Shown here: piece after piece, positions 40,878 through 49,010 of the stretch | How the letters are laid out: every line of letters begins with the position of its first letter | Position numbering within the stretch: position 1 is the stretch's first letter | Assembly: GCA_017547755.1 (NCBI GenBank) | Contig: JAFYOX010000031.1 | Location: 1 to 56,235, forward strand | Reading direction: 5' to 3' | Length of the DNA: 56,235 nucleotides | Source of the DNA: Clostridia bacterium | Lineage (GTDB): Bacteria; Bacillota; Clostridia; Oscillospirales; CAG-272 | Translations under genes and position numbers: made by a program | Notes under the pieces: generated by a model | What the model was told of the DNA's origin: nothing | Seen by the model: only the letters and a program-made list of their open reading frames with translations | Database searches by the model: none

Positions 40878-42336
40878 TTCCGGTCTCCTCCTTTACGAAT
40901 TCCTTCAATTCCGCTTCCGCAGCAAACGCGGCGCGGTACAGCATCTTTTCCGACAGACGGTCTCCCATAAGCATCACCCCGACGGGAAGCTTTCCGTCAC
41001 CGCCGGCAGGCAGGCTGATCGCCGGACAACCGGTCAGATTTCCGATCACGGTGAACCGGTCACTGCCGTACATTGCCGTGGGATCTTCGTTGAAACTGCC
41101 CAAGTCAAATGCCGTACCGCCGGCGGTCGGCATGAGCATAATGTCGATTTTTCCAAACAAATCGTAAATCCTGCGGCAGACTTCCGCCTGTGCCGCCTTG
41201 ATGCGGCGGTAATAATCTCCCGTGAGAACGGACGTCAGCGCGTAGGTTCCCGTGAGGATGCGCCGTTTTACTTCGTCACCGAAGCCGCCGCTGCGTGAAT
41301 TCTTCATTATATTAGTAATATGGACGCCGTCTTCCTTGTTCCCGTAGCGGATGCCGTCGTACCGCGCCAGATTCGACGACGCTTCCGCCGCGGAAACGGT
41401 GAGATAAATTTCCACCGCTTCCCCGAGCCAGGGAACGTCCACCGTCACGATCTCCGCACCCAGCTTCCGCAGAATCTCCGCCGTCCGCTGTACACAGCGC
41501 ACCACGGCCGCATCCGCAAAGGCTTCGTAGCCGTTCACGAGAGCGATCTTCAGACCGCGTACGCCGCCGTCGATCCCTTCGGTGTACTTCGTTCCCGCAA
41601 GGTCGAGCGTCGTCATATCGCGGCGGTCACGTCCGGCGAGGATCTCCAGAACATACGCGCTGTCCGTGACATCCCGCGTGATCGGGCATACCGTGTCCAG
41701 AGAAGACGCAAATTCCGTCAGACCGTACCGTGAGACTGCACCGTAGGTCGGCTTCATCGCGCAGACACCGCAGAACGCAGCCGGCTGACGTGCCGATCCG
41801 CCGGTATCGGACGCAAGCGCCCATGCCGCCGACGGAAGCGCCACCGCAGCTGCAGAACCGCCGGACGAGCCGCCCGGAGATTTTGTATGGTCAAGAGGAT
41901 TGCGCGTGGGGCCGTATACAGACTTCTCACAGCTCGATCCCATGGCAAATTCGTCAAGGTTGGTCTTGCCGAGAAGAACGCCGCCCGCGTTCACAGAGCG
42001 TTCGTACGCCGCCGCGCTGTACGGCGGAACAAATCCGCGCAGGATCTCCGACGCACAGGTCATCGGTACCCCTTCCGCCGCGAAATTGTCCTTGACGGCA
42101 AACGGTACCCCGGCAAGCGCGGGAAGCTCTCCTGCCGCGATGCGTTCGTCCGCACGACGAGCCTGTGCGGCGGCAAGATCGTAGGTTTTCGTGATATATG
42201 CGTTGACTTCGCCGTCCGTGGCTTCCACAGACGCGATGTACGCCTCCAGAACATCGGAAGCGGACAGCTCCCGTTTCTGCACCGCGTCCGCAATGCCGCG
42301 GACGCTGAGAGAGAGGATATCCTTACCGTTCATCAT
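40870..42336 (-). CDS. gatA: Asp/Glu-tRNA amidotransferase subunit A
   Basis: Encodes 488 residues. Amidase-signature catalytic triad visible: Lys in PFAVKDNFAAEG, Ser pair in SPGGSSGGSAAAVALPSAAW and DTGGSARQPAAFCGV. It releases ammonia from glutamine for GatB. Start overlaps the gatC stop; the operon order C-A-B is standard. Confidence 0.97.
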   Translation of the reverse strand: MMNGKDILSLSVRGIADAVQKRELSASDVLEAYIASVEATDGEVNAYITKTYDLAAAQARRADERIAAGELPALAGVPFAVKDNFAAEGVPMTCASEILRGFVPPYSAAAYERSVNAGGVLLGKTNLDEFAMGSSCEKSVYGPTRNPLDHTKSPGGSSGGSAAAVALPSAAWALASDTGGSARQPAAFCGVCAMKPTYGAVSRYGLTEFASSLDTVCPITRDVTDSAYVLEILAGRDRRDMTTLDLAGTKYTEGIDGGVRGLKIALVNGYEAFADAAVVRCVQRTAEILRKLGAEIVTVDVPWLGEAVEIYLTVSAAEASSNLARYDGIRYGNKEDGVHITNIMKNSRSGGFGDEVKRRILTGTYALTSVLTGDYYRRIKAAQAEVCRRIYDLFGKIDIMLMPTAGGTAFDLGSFNEDPTAMYGSDRFTVIGNLTGCPAISLPAGGDGKLPVGVMLMGDRLSEKMLYRAAFAAEAELKEFVKEETGNV

Positions 42337-42635
42337 GCGTCACCTCCGCCGACTACACGCGGCACCGTCATCCGTTCCGCAGGAACGGAAACACCGCTGC
42401 CGGTGATCTCATGCCGGATCCGGACAGCCGCTGTCTCATCCGCCGGTACGGCGGGATCGGTTTCCGGAACCATCCGCAGCCATGCGGCATCGGGCTTTGC
42501 GGGAGCTGTCTGAAGCTCCGCCACAGCTTCCGCCGCACGTCCGATCATGAAAGCGATCTTCGCCAGATCGGGTGCAAGCAGGGTAAGATCCGCTTCATCC
42601 AGCATCATGGCTTCCAAAAGTGCTTTTTCATCCAT
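42333..42635 (-). CDS. gatC: Asp/Glu-tRNA amidotransferase subunit C
   Basis: Encodes 100 residues. The N-terminal half (DLTLLAPDLAKIAFMIGRAA) has the GatC helical pattern; the sequence is divergent, so the call relies partly on the position 4 bases upstream of, and overlapping, gatA. GatC stabilises the GatAB complex. nfo ends 11 bases upstream on the same strand. Confidence 0.85.
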   Translation of the reverse strand: MDEKALLEAMMLDEADLTLLAPDLAKIAFMIGRAAEAVAELQTAPAKPDAAWLRMVPETDPAVPADETAAVRIRHEITGSGVSVPAERMTVPRVVGGGDA

Positions 42636-42646
42636 AACGGTACCCC

Positions 42647-43504
42647 TTATTTCTGTTCGTTTTCCGTATAAACGCCGCGCAGAAGCCGGATCTCGTTCCC
42701 GTAACCTTCCAGTTCGTTCGGGGTTTCAAGATAAAACGGCAGTTCACGGAGGTACGGATGATTGAGGATCTTCGTGATGGCTTCAAGACCGATGTGGCCT
42801 TCGCCGATCTTCGCGTGACGGTCCTTGCGGGATGCGGGCGGATTCATGGAATCATTGAGATGCACCGCGCGGATGCGGTCGATGCCGACGATGCGGTCGA
42901 ATTCCCGCAGAACGCCGTCGAGATCCCCGATCAGGTCATATCCTGCGTCGCTGACGTGGCAGGTATCGAAGCATACGCCGACGTTTCCGCGCAGACCTTC
43001 GTCCACACGGTCGATGATCTGCCGCAGTTCTTCAAAGGAGCGGCCGAGCTCCGTTCCCTTTCCCGCCATCGTTTCTAGCAGGACGGTCGTGTGCATACCG
43101 TCCCAGAGGACCTGATCGAGCATCGACGCAATAAAGTTCACACCCGCTTCCACGCCCTGTCCGGTATGACAGCCCGGATGGAAATTGTACAGCGATCCCG
43201 GCAGAGCTTCAAGGAACAGCAGTTCGTCGTGCATGGAATCGCGGGAGTAGCGGCGCACCTCCTCGTTCGCGGAACAGGGATTGTATGTATACGGTGCGTG
43301 CGCGAGCGGCATCGTCATTCCGCGTTCCGTCAGGAACACGCGGAGCGCTTCGACATCCGCCGGATCCGGCTTTTTGAAATTCCGGTTTCCTCCCTTCGGA
43401 TTTTTCGTGAAATACTGAAATGTGTCCCCGTTCACGGAAGCGATCCGCTCTCCCATGGAGAGATATCCGCCTTCCGTCGACAGGTGACATCCGATCTTCA
43501 ACAT
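42647..43504 (-). CDS. nfo: Endonuclease IV (AP endonuclease)
   Basis: The start at 43504 (MLKIGCHLSTEGGYLSMGER) is taken as the TIM-barrel begins there. The 285-residue protein has zinc-ligand segments LAHAPYTYNPCS, YNFHPGCHTGQG, LLETMAGKGTELG, VGVCFDTCHVSDAGYD and IRAVHLNDSMNPPASRKDRH ending GEGHIGLEA, all hallmark endonuclease IV motifs. It cleaves abasic sites in DNA repair. It is probably co-transcribed with gatCAB and divergent from the YihY gene, with only 33 bases between. Confidence 0.95.
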   Translation of the reverse strand: MLKIGCHLSTEGGYLSMGERIASVNGDTFQYFTKNPKGGNRNFKKPDPADVEALRVFLTERGMTMPLAHAPYTYNPCSANEEVRRYSRDSMHDELLFLEALPGSLYNFHPGCHTGQGVEAGVNFIASMLDQVLWDGMHTTVLLETMAGKGTELGRSFEELRQIIDRVDEGLRGNVGVCFDTCHVSDAGYDLIGDLDGVLREFDRIVGIDRIRAVHLNDSMNPPASRKDRHAKIGEGHIGLEAITKILNHPYLRELPFYLETPNELEGYGNEIRLLRGVYTENEQK

Positions 43505-43537
43505 AATTCCGTCTCCTTTGGAATATAATATCTGTAA

Positions 43538-44413
43538 ATGACTGTATTGGATAATGAGGTATCTTGCTTGAAATCCCGGGTTTACGGACTCCGCGCGGTC
43601 ATTGCGCACGCACGGAAGATCCTTTCGCAGATCGCCGACGACAAAGTCACGGTCTATGCCGCACAGGCATCGTTTTTCGTCATCATCTCGGCGATCCCCT
43701 TTCTGTCGCTTCTGATCTCCATCGCCGGGCTGGTCATTCCGGCGGATCTTCCGGGGCTTGTCATCGACCTTCCTCTTCCGGAAGGCTTTGCCGCCCTGTT
43801 CCGCACGCTGTCCGCGGAACTCCGTTCCGCGCCGAATGTACCGCTTCTGTCCGTTTCCGCCGTCACCACGCTGTGGAGTGCCTCACGCGGAATCTCCGCG
43901 ATCCGCAGCGGACTGGAGCGCGTCTACCGCGCCGGACGCAGCCGGGGATTTTTCGCACACCGGCTCAAATCCCTTGTCAGTACGCTCGTCTTCATCGCGG
44001 TCATCACCGCGGCGGTGACGCTGATGCTGTTCGGAGATTCGATGGGAAAGTGGCTGCGCATCACAGAAATTTCGGATGCGTTCTTCCGTCTGCGCACGCC
44101 GATCTTCACAGCCGCGCTGTGCCTGCTTTTCACGTTTATGTATTCGTCCACCGCCAGACGCAGCAGCCGTATAAAAAGCGGCTTTCTGCCGCATTTTCCG
44201 GGTGCCGTCTTCGCCTCCGTCGGCTGGACGATGTTTTCGTACGGATATTCCCTCTACATCACGCATTTCCCGAGTGCTTCCTATATTTACGGAAGCCTCG
44301 CCGCCGTCTGCCTGATCATGCTCTGGCTCTATTTCTGCATGATCATTCTCCTGCTCGGAGCAGAGGTAAACAAAATTTTTGCGGAGAAAAATTCTTGGGG
44401 AAAACTTTCGTAA
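43538..44413 (+). CDS. YihY/BrkB-family inner membrane protein
   Basis: Encodes 291 residues with about six hydrophobic segments. Family features: AAQASFFVIISAIPFLSLLI near the start (usual A-A-L-A-Y-Y/S-F pattern), SVSAVTTLWSASRGISAIRSGLERVY, GFLPHFPGAVFASVGWTMFS and the C-terminal YGSLAAVCLIMLWLYFCMII. Often mis-annotated as RNase BN; the molecular function is not established. The last residues (NSWGKLS) are encoded within the hairpin repeat at 44397-44426, suggesting a repeat insertion replaced the original 3' end. Confidence 0.88.
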   Translation: MTVLDNEVSCLKSRVYGLRAVIAHARKILSQIADDKVTVYAAQASFFVIISAIPFLSLLISIAGLVIPADLPGLVIDLPLPEGFAALFRTLSAELRSAPNVPLLSVSAVTTLWSASRGISAIRSGLERVYRAGRSRGFFAHRLKSLVSTLVFIAVITAAVTLMLFGDSMGKWLRITEISDAFFRLRTPIFTAALCLLFTFMYSSTARRSSRIKSGFLPHFPGAVFASVGWTMFSYGYSLYITHFPSASYIYGSLAAVCLIMLWLYFCMIILLLGAEVNKIFAEKNSWGKLS

Positions 44414-44426
44414 AAAAGTTTTCCCC
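44397..44426. repeat. Dispersed hairpin repeat overlapping a gene end
   Basis: GGGGAAAACTT (44397-44407) pairs with AAGTTTTCCCC (44416-44426). The YihY stop codon (44411-44413) lies in its loop and mltG, convergent, ends at 44446; it can terminate both genes. Confidence 0.65.
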
Positions 44427-44445
44427 GAGAAATTCATTTTTGACC

Positions 44446-45993
44446 TTACGGCGTTCCTTCGGGAACATCGCCGGTGTTCTGCTGGCTTCCCTGTCTGTCC
44501 TGTGCAATGTAGCCGTCATGTTCGGCCTTGGTCGCCGAGTAGACAGTTCTGCCCAGGCTGGACATATAATAGAAATAGTAGTAATCGCTCGAAACGGGGG
44601 ACAGCGCCGCCAGCATCGCGCTGGCACTGGGATTCGCAATGGGTCCCGGCGGAAGTCCTTCGTACATATACGTGTTGTAAAGGGTCTGATACTGCAGATC
44701 CTCCGGGGTGACCGTCTTCGGACGTTCGCCCTTGTCGTGCGCGATGATATAGAGAACCGTCGCGTCACTTTCCATGCGCGGGAACGCCCACGGATTGTTC
44801 AGTCGGTTGTGGAAAACGGACGATACCCAGAAGAATTCCGACGGAGACGCCGCTTCCTTTTCGATCATCGACGCCAGCGTGATCATCTGGTCGACCGAAT
44901 AGCCGAGTGCCGCGCACTGGTCGCGGTATTCTCTCGTGAAGATCTGGTTGAACCGCTTCAGAAGCTTATTGATGACCGTAACTTCACTGGAGTTCTTGTA
45001 GAATTCGTACGTATCCGGGAACAGATAGCCGTCCAGACGATACAGACGGTTTTCCATCCGTCCGCTCGCTTCCAGTTCGTCGATGAACCAGTAATCGAAG
45101 TCGTAATTCTGGATGACATCCACATATCCTTCCCGCGTACCGATGCCGTTGGCTACCATCAGGTTGATGATCTCATCCGTCGAATAACCTTCGGGGATCG
45201 TGATCGTCGCGGTACCGCTGATCGGCTTTTCCTTGAATTCCGCAAGCAGATCATCGTAGTTCATCATCGGCTTTATGGAATAGGTTCCGGCGAGGAATTC
45301 CCCGTTGTCGTTCTCCGCAACGGCGTACAGCTTGAAGATCGTCGGATATTTGATGATATCGTTCATATACAGGATCTCCGATACCTCATCAAGCGTCGCG
45401 TATTCGGGAATGGTGACTTCCACCACTTCGTCCGATTTCACGAATGCGTAGATATCGTTCGCTACGGCGATCACCGCGATCGAAAGAAAGACCGATACGA
45501 CCAGGATAAAAATTATATACACGACTGCCTTGATAACGCTGACAACGGTATTGCCGCCTTCATCGCTTCCGGCATATTTCCGTTCCCGTTTTTCCGCTTT
45601 CTTTGCCTGCGGCTTTGCTGCGGGTACGGCGGGCGTCTTGGAAAGCTCCGTTGTTTTTGTCCGCGTCAGACCGTCTTCCGGGAATTTCCGCTGGATCGGC
45701 TGTACCGGCTGTGCGGGTCTTGCCGGAGGTACATTCCGCTGTACCTGCGCCTGCACCGGACGTGCGGCACCGGCAGGATTCACGTTCTGCGGACGTGCGG
45801 TCTGCGCAGGCATTCCCGTCCGCGCCGGTGACGGCGGAACGGCGCGGTTTCCGGCAGCATTCTGCGGCAGATTCTGCCGCATTCCGTTCGGCGATCCGGG
45901 ATTCTGCGGACGTACCGGCGGACGGTTTCCGGAGATATTCCGGTTCGGCTCCGGCTGTCTGCCGGAATTGTTGTAGTTATCCGTAAAAATCAC
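44446..45993 (-). CDS. mltG: Endolytic murein transglycosylase MltG
   Basis: Encodes 515 residues from a GTG start that has GGAGAG rather close upstream, so the start is uncertain. A Pro/Gln/Asn/Arg-rich cytoplasmic region (about 150 residues, e.g. RNVPPARPAQPVQPIQRKFP) precedes one membrane helix (AVVYIIFILVVSVFLSIAVI) and a LysM-like then YceG catalytic domain: RLDGYLFPDTYEFYKN, ITLASMIEKEAASPSEF (catalytic Glu) and FHNRLNNPWAFPRMESDATV. It cleaves nascent glycan strands near the membrane to set their length. The proline-rich extension is longer than usual. Confidence 0.92.
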   Translation of the reverse strand: MIFTDNYNNSGRQPEPNRNISGNRPPVRPQNPGSPNGMRQNLPQNAAGNRAVPPSPARTGMPAQTARPQNVNPAGAARPVQAQVQRNVPPARPAQPVQPIQRKFPEDGLTRTKTTELSKTPAVPAAKPQAKKAEKRERKYAGSDEGGNTVVSVIKAVVYIIFILVVSVFLSIAVIAVANDIYAFVKSDEVVEVTIPEYATLDEVSEILYMNDIIKYPTIFKLYAVAENDNGEFLAGTYSIKPMMNYDDLLAEFKEKPISGTATITIPEGYSTDEIINLMVANGIGTREGYVDVIQNYDFDYWFIDELEASGRMENRLYRLDGYLFPDTYEFYKNSSEVTVINKLLKRFNQIFTREYRDQCAALGYSVDQMITLASMIEKEAASPSEFFWVSSVFHNRLNNPWAFPRMESDATVLYIIAHDKGERPKTVTPEDLQYQTLYNTYMYEGLPPGPIANPSASAMLAALSPVSSDYYYFYYMSSLGRTVYSATKAEHDGYIAQDRQGSQQNTGDVPEGTP

Positions 45994-46014
45994 CTCTCCT
46001 GTTCTGGGGTCGGT

Positions 46015-46959
46015 TTACAGATCCTTCAGCGTCACAACGACAAAGAGGATCACAAGAAGTAAAAATGTCGGGGTAAGAAATGCGTCGGCGATGCGCACGA
46101 AAATGCTGCGCTTCCGGTCGGGATGACTGACGTATTCGGACGGTACGTTCGCCTGTGCCATGTCCCGGTAGATGCCGGATGCCTCAAAGCACATCAGCAT
46201 GGCCGACAGGATCGCCGCCGCGGCAAACAGGATCATCAGCAGCGTCATACTCACGTTCTGCTTGTCCACAATGCTCAGCACGTATTTCTCAAGCAGAAGG
46301 ACCGCCGTATTGTTCAGCGCATGGATCAGGGCGGACGCCGCCACGGACCGCGTGGTATACACGGTCAGCGCGAGTACAATGCCGGAAAACAGGTACACGG
46401 GAAACCGCGCCAGACTGAAATGGGACATTGCAAACATCAGCGCAGACGCCGTCACCGCGATCGCGGCACCGTACCGCTCATATTCGCCGATCACGATCCC
46501 GCGGAACAGGAATTCTTCCGTTGCCGCAGGAAGGAGTGCGAACGCAAGGACCAGATACACGCCGTCGAAAAAGCGCTGGTTCATCGCAAAGGAGGCATAA
46601 TCCGCCGACGCTGATGCGGCAAACGCGCCGGGGATCAGCGTATACATCAGAATGCTCAGCAGCATAACGCCCGAGATCAGAAAAACCGATGTATGGAAAA
46701 GATACAGAAAATGCGACGAGCGGAACATCCGCAGGCGCACCTTCGGTGCGAACTCCCGTCCGCGGATCTTATAGTAGAAGACCGCCGGGACGGCGTAGGT
46801 CACAAGCTGGATCACGACGACCGCAAGATAGGGATTTTCGTTCAGACCGAGCGTTTCCGGGGAAAGGAACCGTGCCGCCAGAATGGCGAGGAACACCACA
46901 AGAACCAGCACCGGCGTGAACATCGTCGCTTTGGGTTTGACTCGTTCCGGCAAAATCAC
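46015..46959 (-). CDS. CPBP-family intramembrane protease-like protein
   Basis: Encodes 314 residues with about eight hydrophobic segments. The CPBP/Abi signature is present: EEFLFRGIVIGEYERYG (EExxxR), FAMSHFSLARFPVYLFSGI (FxxxH) and ALIHALNNTAVLL (HxxxN). The family includes CAAX-type prenyl-processing proteases and bacteriocin self-immunity proteins; the substrate here is unknown. The GTG start (46959) overlaps the end of the cyclo-ligase gene. Confidence 0.88.
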   Translation of the reverse strand: MILPERVKPKATMFTPVLVLVVFLAILAARFLSPETLGLNENPYLAVVVIQLVTYAVPAVFYYKIRGREFAPKVRLRMFRSSHFLYLFHTSVFLISGVMLLSILMYTLIPGAFAASASADYASFAMNQRFFDGVYLVLAFALLPAATEEFLFRGIVIGEYERYGAAIAVTASALMFAMSHFSLARFPVYLFSGIVLALTVYTTRSVAASALIHALNNTAVLLLEKYVLSIVDKQNVSMTLLMILFAAAAILSAMLMCFEASGIYRDMAQANVPSEYVSHPDRKRSIFVRIADAFLTPTFLLLVILFVVVTLKDL

Positions 46960-47564
46960 GCCTTTCCGGGATGTGTCTTCTTCGGATCTTTCGTGACACG
47001 GACTCCCTTTTCGGTAAGCAGAATATCCACGGACACGTCAAAACGTCCGCGCGGAACTTCGTTCAGGATGTAATCGGAGTAGACTACCCCGATGGTACAG
47101 CCGGAAAATGCGGAGAGATAACGGTCATAGAAGCCCTTGCCGTAGCCGAGACGGTAACCGGCCTTGTCGTAGACCAGCCCCGGAACAAAACAGACGGCTC
47201 CGCCGGTATCGCGCTGTGCGTCGTATACGGGGTTTTCCTCCGGCGGTTCGCAGATGCCGTATGAATCGGGCTTCAGCTCGTCGAGGGACTTGACTTCGTG
47301 ATATTTCATGGTGTGCGTCTTCTTGTCACACCGCGGGAAGAGAACCTTCTTGCCCTTCGCGAATGCGGCTTCGGCAATGGCGTTTACGTCGATCTCATCG
47401 GACGTTGCGGCATAAAGAAGCACGTATTCCGCATAGCGGAAACTGACGAGGTTTTCCGCGACCGCACAGATGGCGGCGTCACGCTTCTGCTTTTCTTCCG
47501 CAGACATCTGACGGCGGATCTCTTTGTATTCCTCACGGATATCGTCTTTCTGTTTCTTGATCAT
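46956..47564 (-). CDS. 5-formyltetrahydrofolate cyclo-ligase
   Basis: Encodes 202 residues. KQKDDIREEYKEIRRQMS at the N-terminus, VLFPRCDKKTHTMKYHEV in the middle and the signature GYRLGYGKGFYDRYLS plus GVVYSDYILNEVPRGRFDVS at the end. It converts 5-formyl-THF to 5,10-methenyl-THF with ATP. It overlaps the DJ-1-like gene by four bases (ATGA) and precedes the CPBP gene, forming a tight three-gene unit. Confidence 0.94.
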   Translation of the reverse strand: MIKKQKDDIREEYKEIRRQMSAEEKQKRDAAICAVAENLVSFRYAEYVLLYAATSDEIDVNAIAEAAFAKGKKVLFPRCDKKTHTMKYHEVKSLDELKPDSYGICEPPEENPVYDAQRDTGGAVCFVPGLVYDKAGYRLGYGKGFYDRYLSAFSGCTIGVVYSDYILNEVPRGRFDVSVDILLTEKGVRVTKDPKKTHPGKA

Positions 47565-48118
47565 TTCGCAAATACGGCAGAAGCGATTTTTTCCGCTGCC
47601 GGTTCTCCTTTCAGGATTGCTGTAAGTGCCAGACCGAATTCCACGGCAGCACCCATTCCGCAGGACGTGATCATCGTTCCGTCCGTTTCGACACGGCCGG
47701 CGGTGTATTCCGCACCGTCGAGATACTGTTCGAAACCGGGATAGCAGGTGGCACGGCGGCCCTTCAGCAGACCGCGCTTTCCGGGGATCATCGGAGCTGC
47801 ACAGATGGACGCAATATACGCACCTTCCGCGACGGCCTTGTCAAGGAAGAACTGCACGGTAGCGGACGCTTCGAGATTCGCCGCACCGGGCATACCGCCG
47901 GGAAGAATGATCATTTCGATTTTTTCCGTTTCCGCGAGAGCAAGCGCCTCTTCTTCGGTCAGGTCGGCGGTCACGGGGATGTTGTGCGCGCCGTTTACGA
48001 CGGTGCCGCCTCCCGTGATGGCTGCGGTACAGATGTCAAGTCCCGCACGGCGGAGAATGTCCACAGGTGCGAGCGCTTCGATCTCCTCAAAACCGGGAGC
48101 TAAAAATTCCAGTATCAT
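47561..48118 (-). CDS. DJ-1/PfpI-family protein
   Basis: Encodes 185 residues, the class I glutamine-amidotransferase fold. LAPGFEEIEALAPVDILRRA at the N-terminus with the conserved Glu, MIILPGGMPGAANLEA, and the nucleophile Cys in YIASICAAPMIPGKRGLLKG. It is closest to YajL/ThiJ-type; possible deglycase or chaperone activity is debated. It is the first gene of the operon with the folate cyclo-ligase; an extended -10 element (TGGTATAAT) lies at 48188-48180 upstream. Confidence 0.92.
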   Translation of the reverse strand: MILEFLAPGFEEIEALAPVDILRRAGLDICTAAITGGGTVVNGAHNIPVTADLTEEEALALAETEKIEMIILPGGMPGAANLEASATVQFFLDKAVAEGAYIASICAAPMIPGKRGLLKGRRATCYPGFEQYLDGAEYTAGRVETDGTMITSCGMGAAVEFGLALTAILKGEPAAEKIASAVFAK

Positions 48119-48179
48119 ACTCTGTCTCCATTATCACATTATCACACAAAGATTCTTTATGCCTTATATTATAAACACT

Positions 48180-48188
48180 ATTATACCA
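48180..48188 (-). promoter_or_regulatory. Extended -10 promoter of the DJ-1-like operon
   Basis: Minus-strand TGGTATAAT with the TG extension; no good -35 hexamer at the normal distance. It is 62 bases before the ATG of the DJ-1-like gene. The rest of the 48119-48275 gap shows no gene. Confidence 0.45.
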
Positions 48189-48275
48189 TTATTACGCAGA
48201 AAAGCGGTTAACAATCCATAAACAATCTTGCATTTTCATTTATATTTTACAGTTTCTGTGCATTTCCGGCACGTT

Positions 48276-48947
48276 TTACAGGAGATCCGCAATCGCTTCG
48301 CGGATCCGTCCGGCGATTTCGTCGCGGGAATACGGTTCCGTCATTCCCTCTCCGGCACATTCGACCACCGTCCAGCCGCACTTTCCGGCAACGTAATGCG
48401 CAGCTTCGCGGCAGCGCTTCAGATATCCCGTATCCTTTTCGTGGATATCGAGGCTCACGCCGGTTTCGGAACTGCGGCGGTACACCAGCGATTCGGAAAC
48501 CGATTCCGGCATATCGAGAAGAAGCACGCGGTCGGGCGCCGGAAGACCGAGACGGGTGAATTCGAAATCCCACAGCCAGTCAAGGAACGTATCCCATTCC
48601 TCTTCGGGAAGCTTGGAGATCTGGTGATACGCATTCGCCGTCGTGTAGCGGTTGGCGATCACGTAGGTGTCGGGGTCTTCGTAGTCCGCCTTCCAGCCGT
48701 TGATGTAGCTGACATAGCGGTCGGCGGCAAAAAACATGGATGCCGCATAAGCTCCCGTATCGTCCGGACGTTCGCCGAGACCGCCATTGAGATACAGCTC
48801 GACCAGCGCCGCGCCGGGAGTTCCGTACGCCGGGAAGTCGATCATGCAGACCGCTTTTCCGGCAGCTTCAAGATATTCCCGCAGAAGAGCGGTCTGGGTA
48901 CCCTTTCCGCTTCCGTCGAGACCTTCCAATACAATAAATCTGCTCAT
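48276..48947 (-). CDS. tmk: Thymidylate kinase
   Basis: Encodes 223 residues. P-loop VLEGLDGSGKGTQTALLREY (7-26), FFAADRYVSYINGW, NRYTTANAYHQISKLPEEEW (DRY-position shows N-R-Y), DRVLLLDMPESVSESLVYRR. It phosphorylates dTMP to dTDP. The DR(Y/F) motif is NRY here, a variant I associate with a Clostridial subgroup; the overall pattern still fits Tmk. Confidence 0.88.
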   Translation of the reverse strand: MSRFIVLEGLDGSGKGTQTALLREYLEAAGKAVCMIDFPAYGTPGAALVELYLNGGLGERPDDTGAYAASMFFAADRYVSYINGWKADYEDPDTYVIANRYTTANAYHQISKLPEEEWDTFLDWLWDFEFTRLGLPAPDRVLLLDMPESVSESLVYRRSSETGVSLDIHEKDTGYLKRCREAAHYVAGKCGWTVVECAGEGMTEPYSRDEIAGRIREAIADLL

Positions 48948-48957
48948 TGAATCTTTC

Positions 48958-48994
48958 CCCGGAGAAGTCCTTTTCCATAAAGGGTTTCTCCGGG
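48958..48994. repeat. Dispersed hairpin repeat (solo copy)
   Basis: CCCGGAGAA...TTTCTCCGGG between ftsK stop (49011) and tmk start; same family, shorter arms. Confidence 0.55.
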
Positions 48995-49010
48995 TGTTTC
49001 CTCCATTCCA

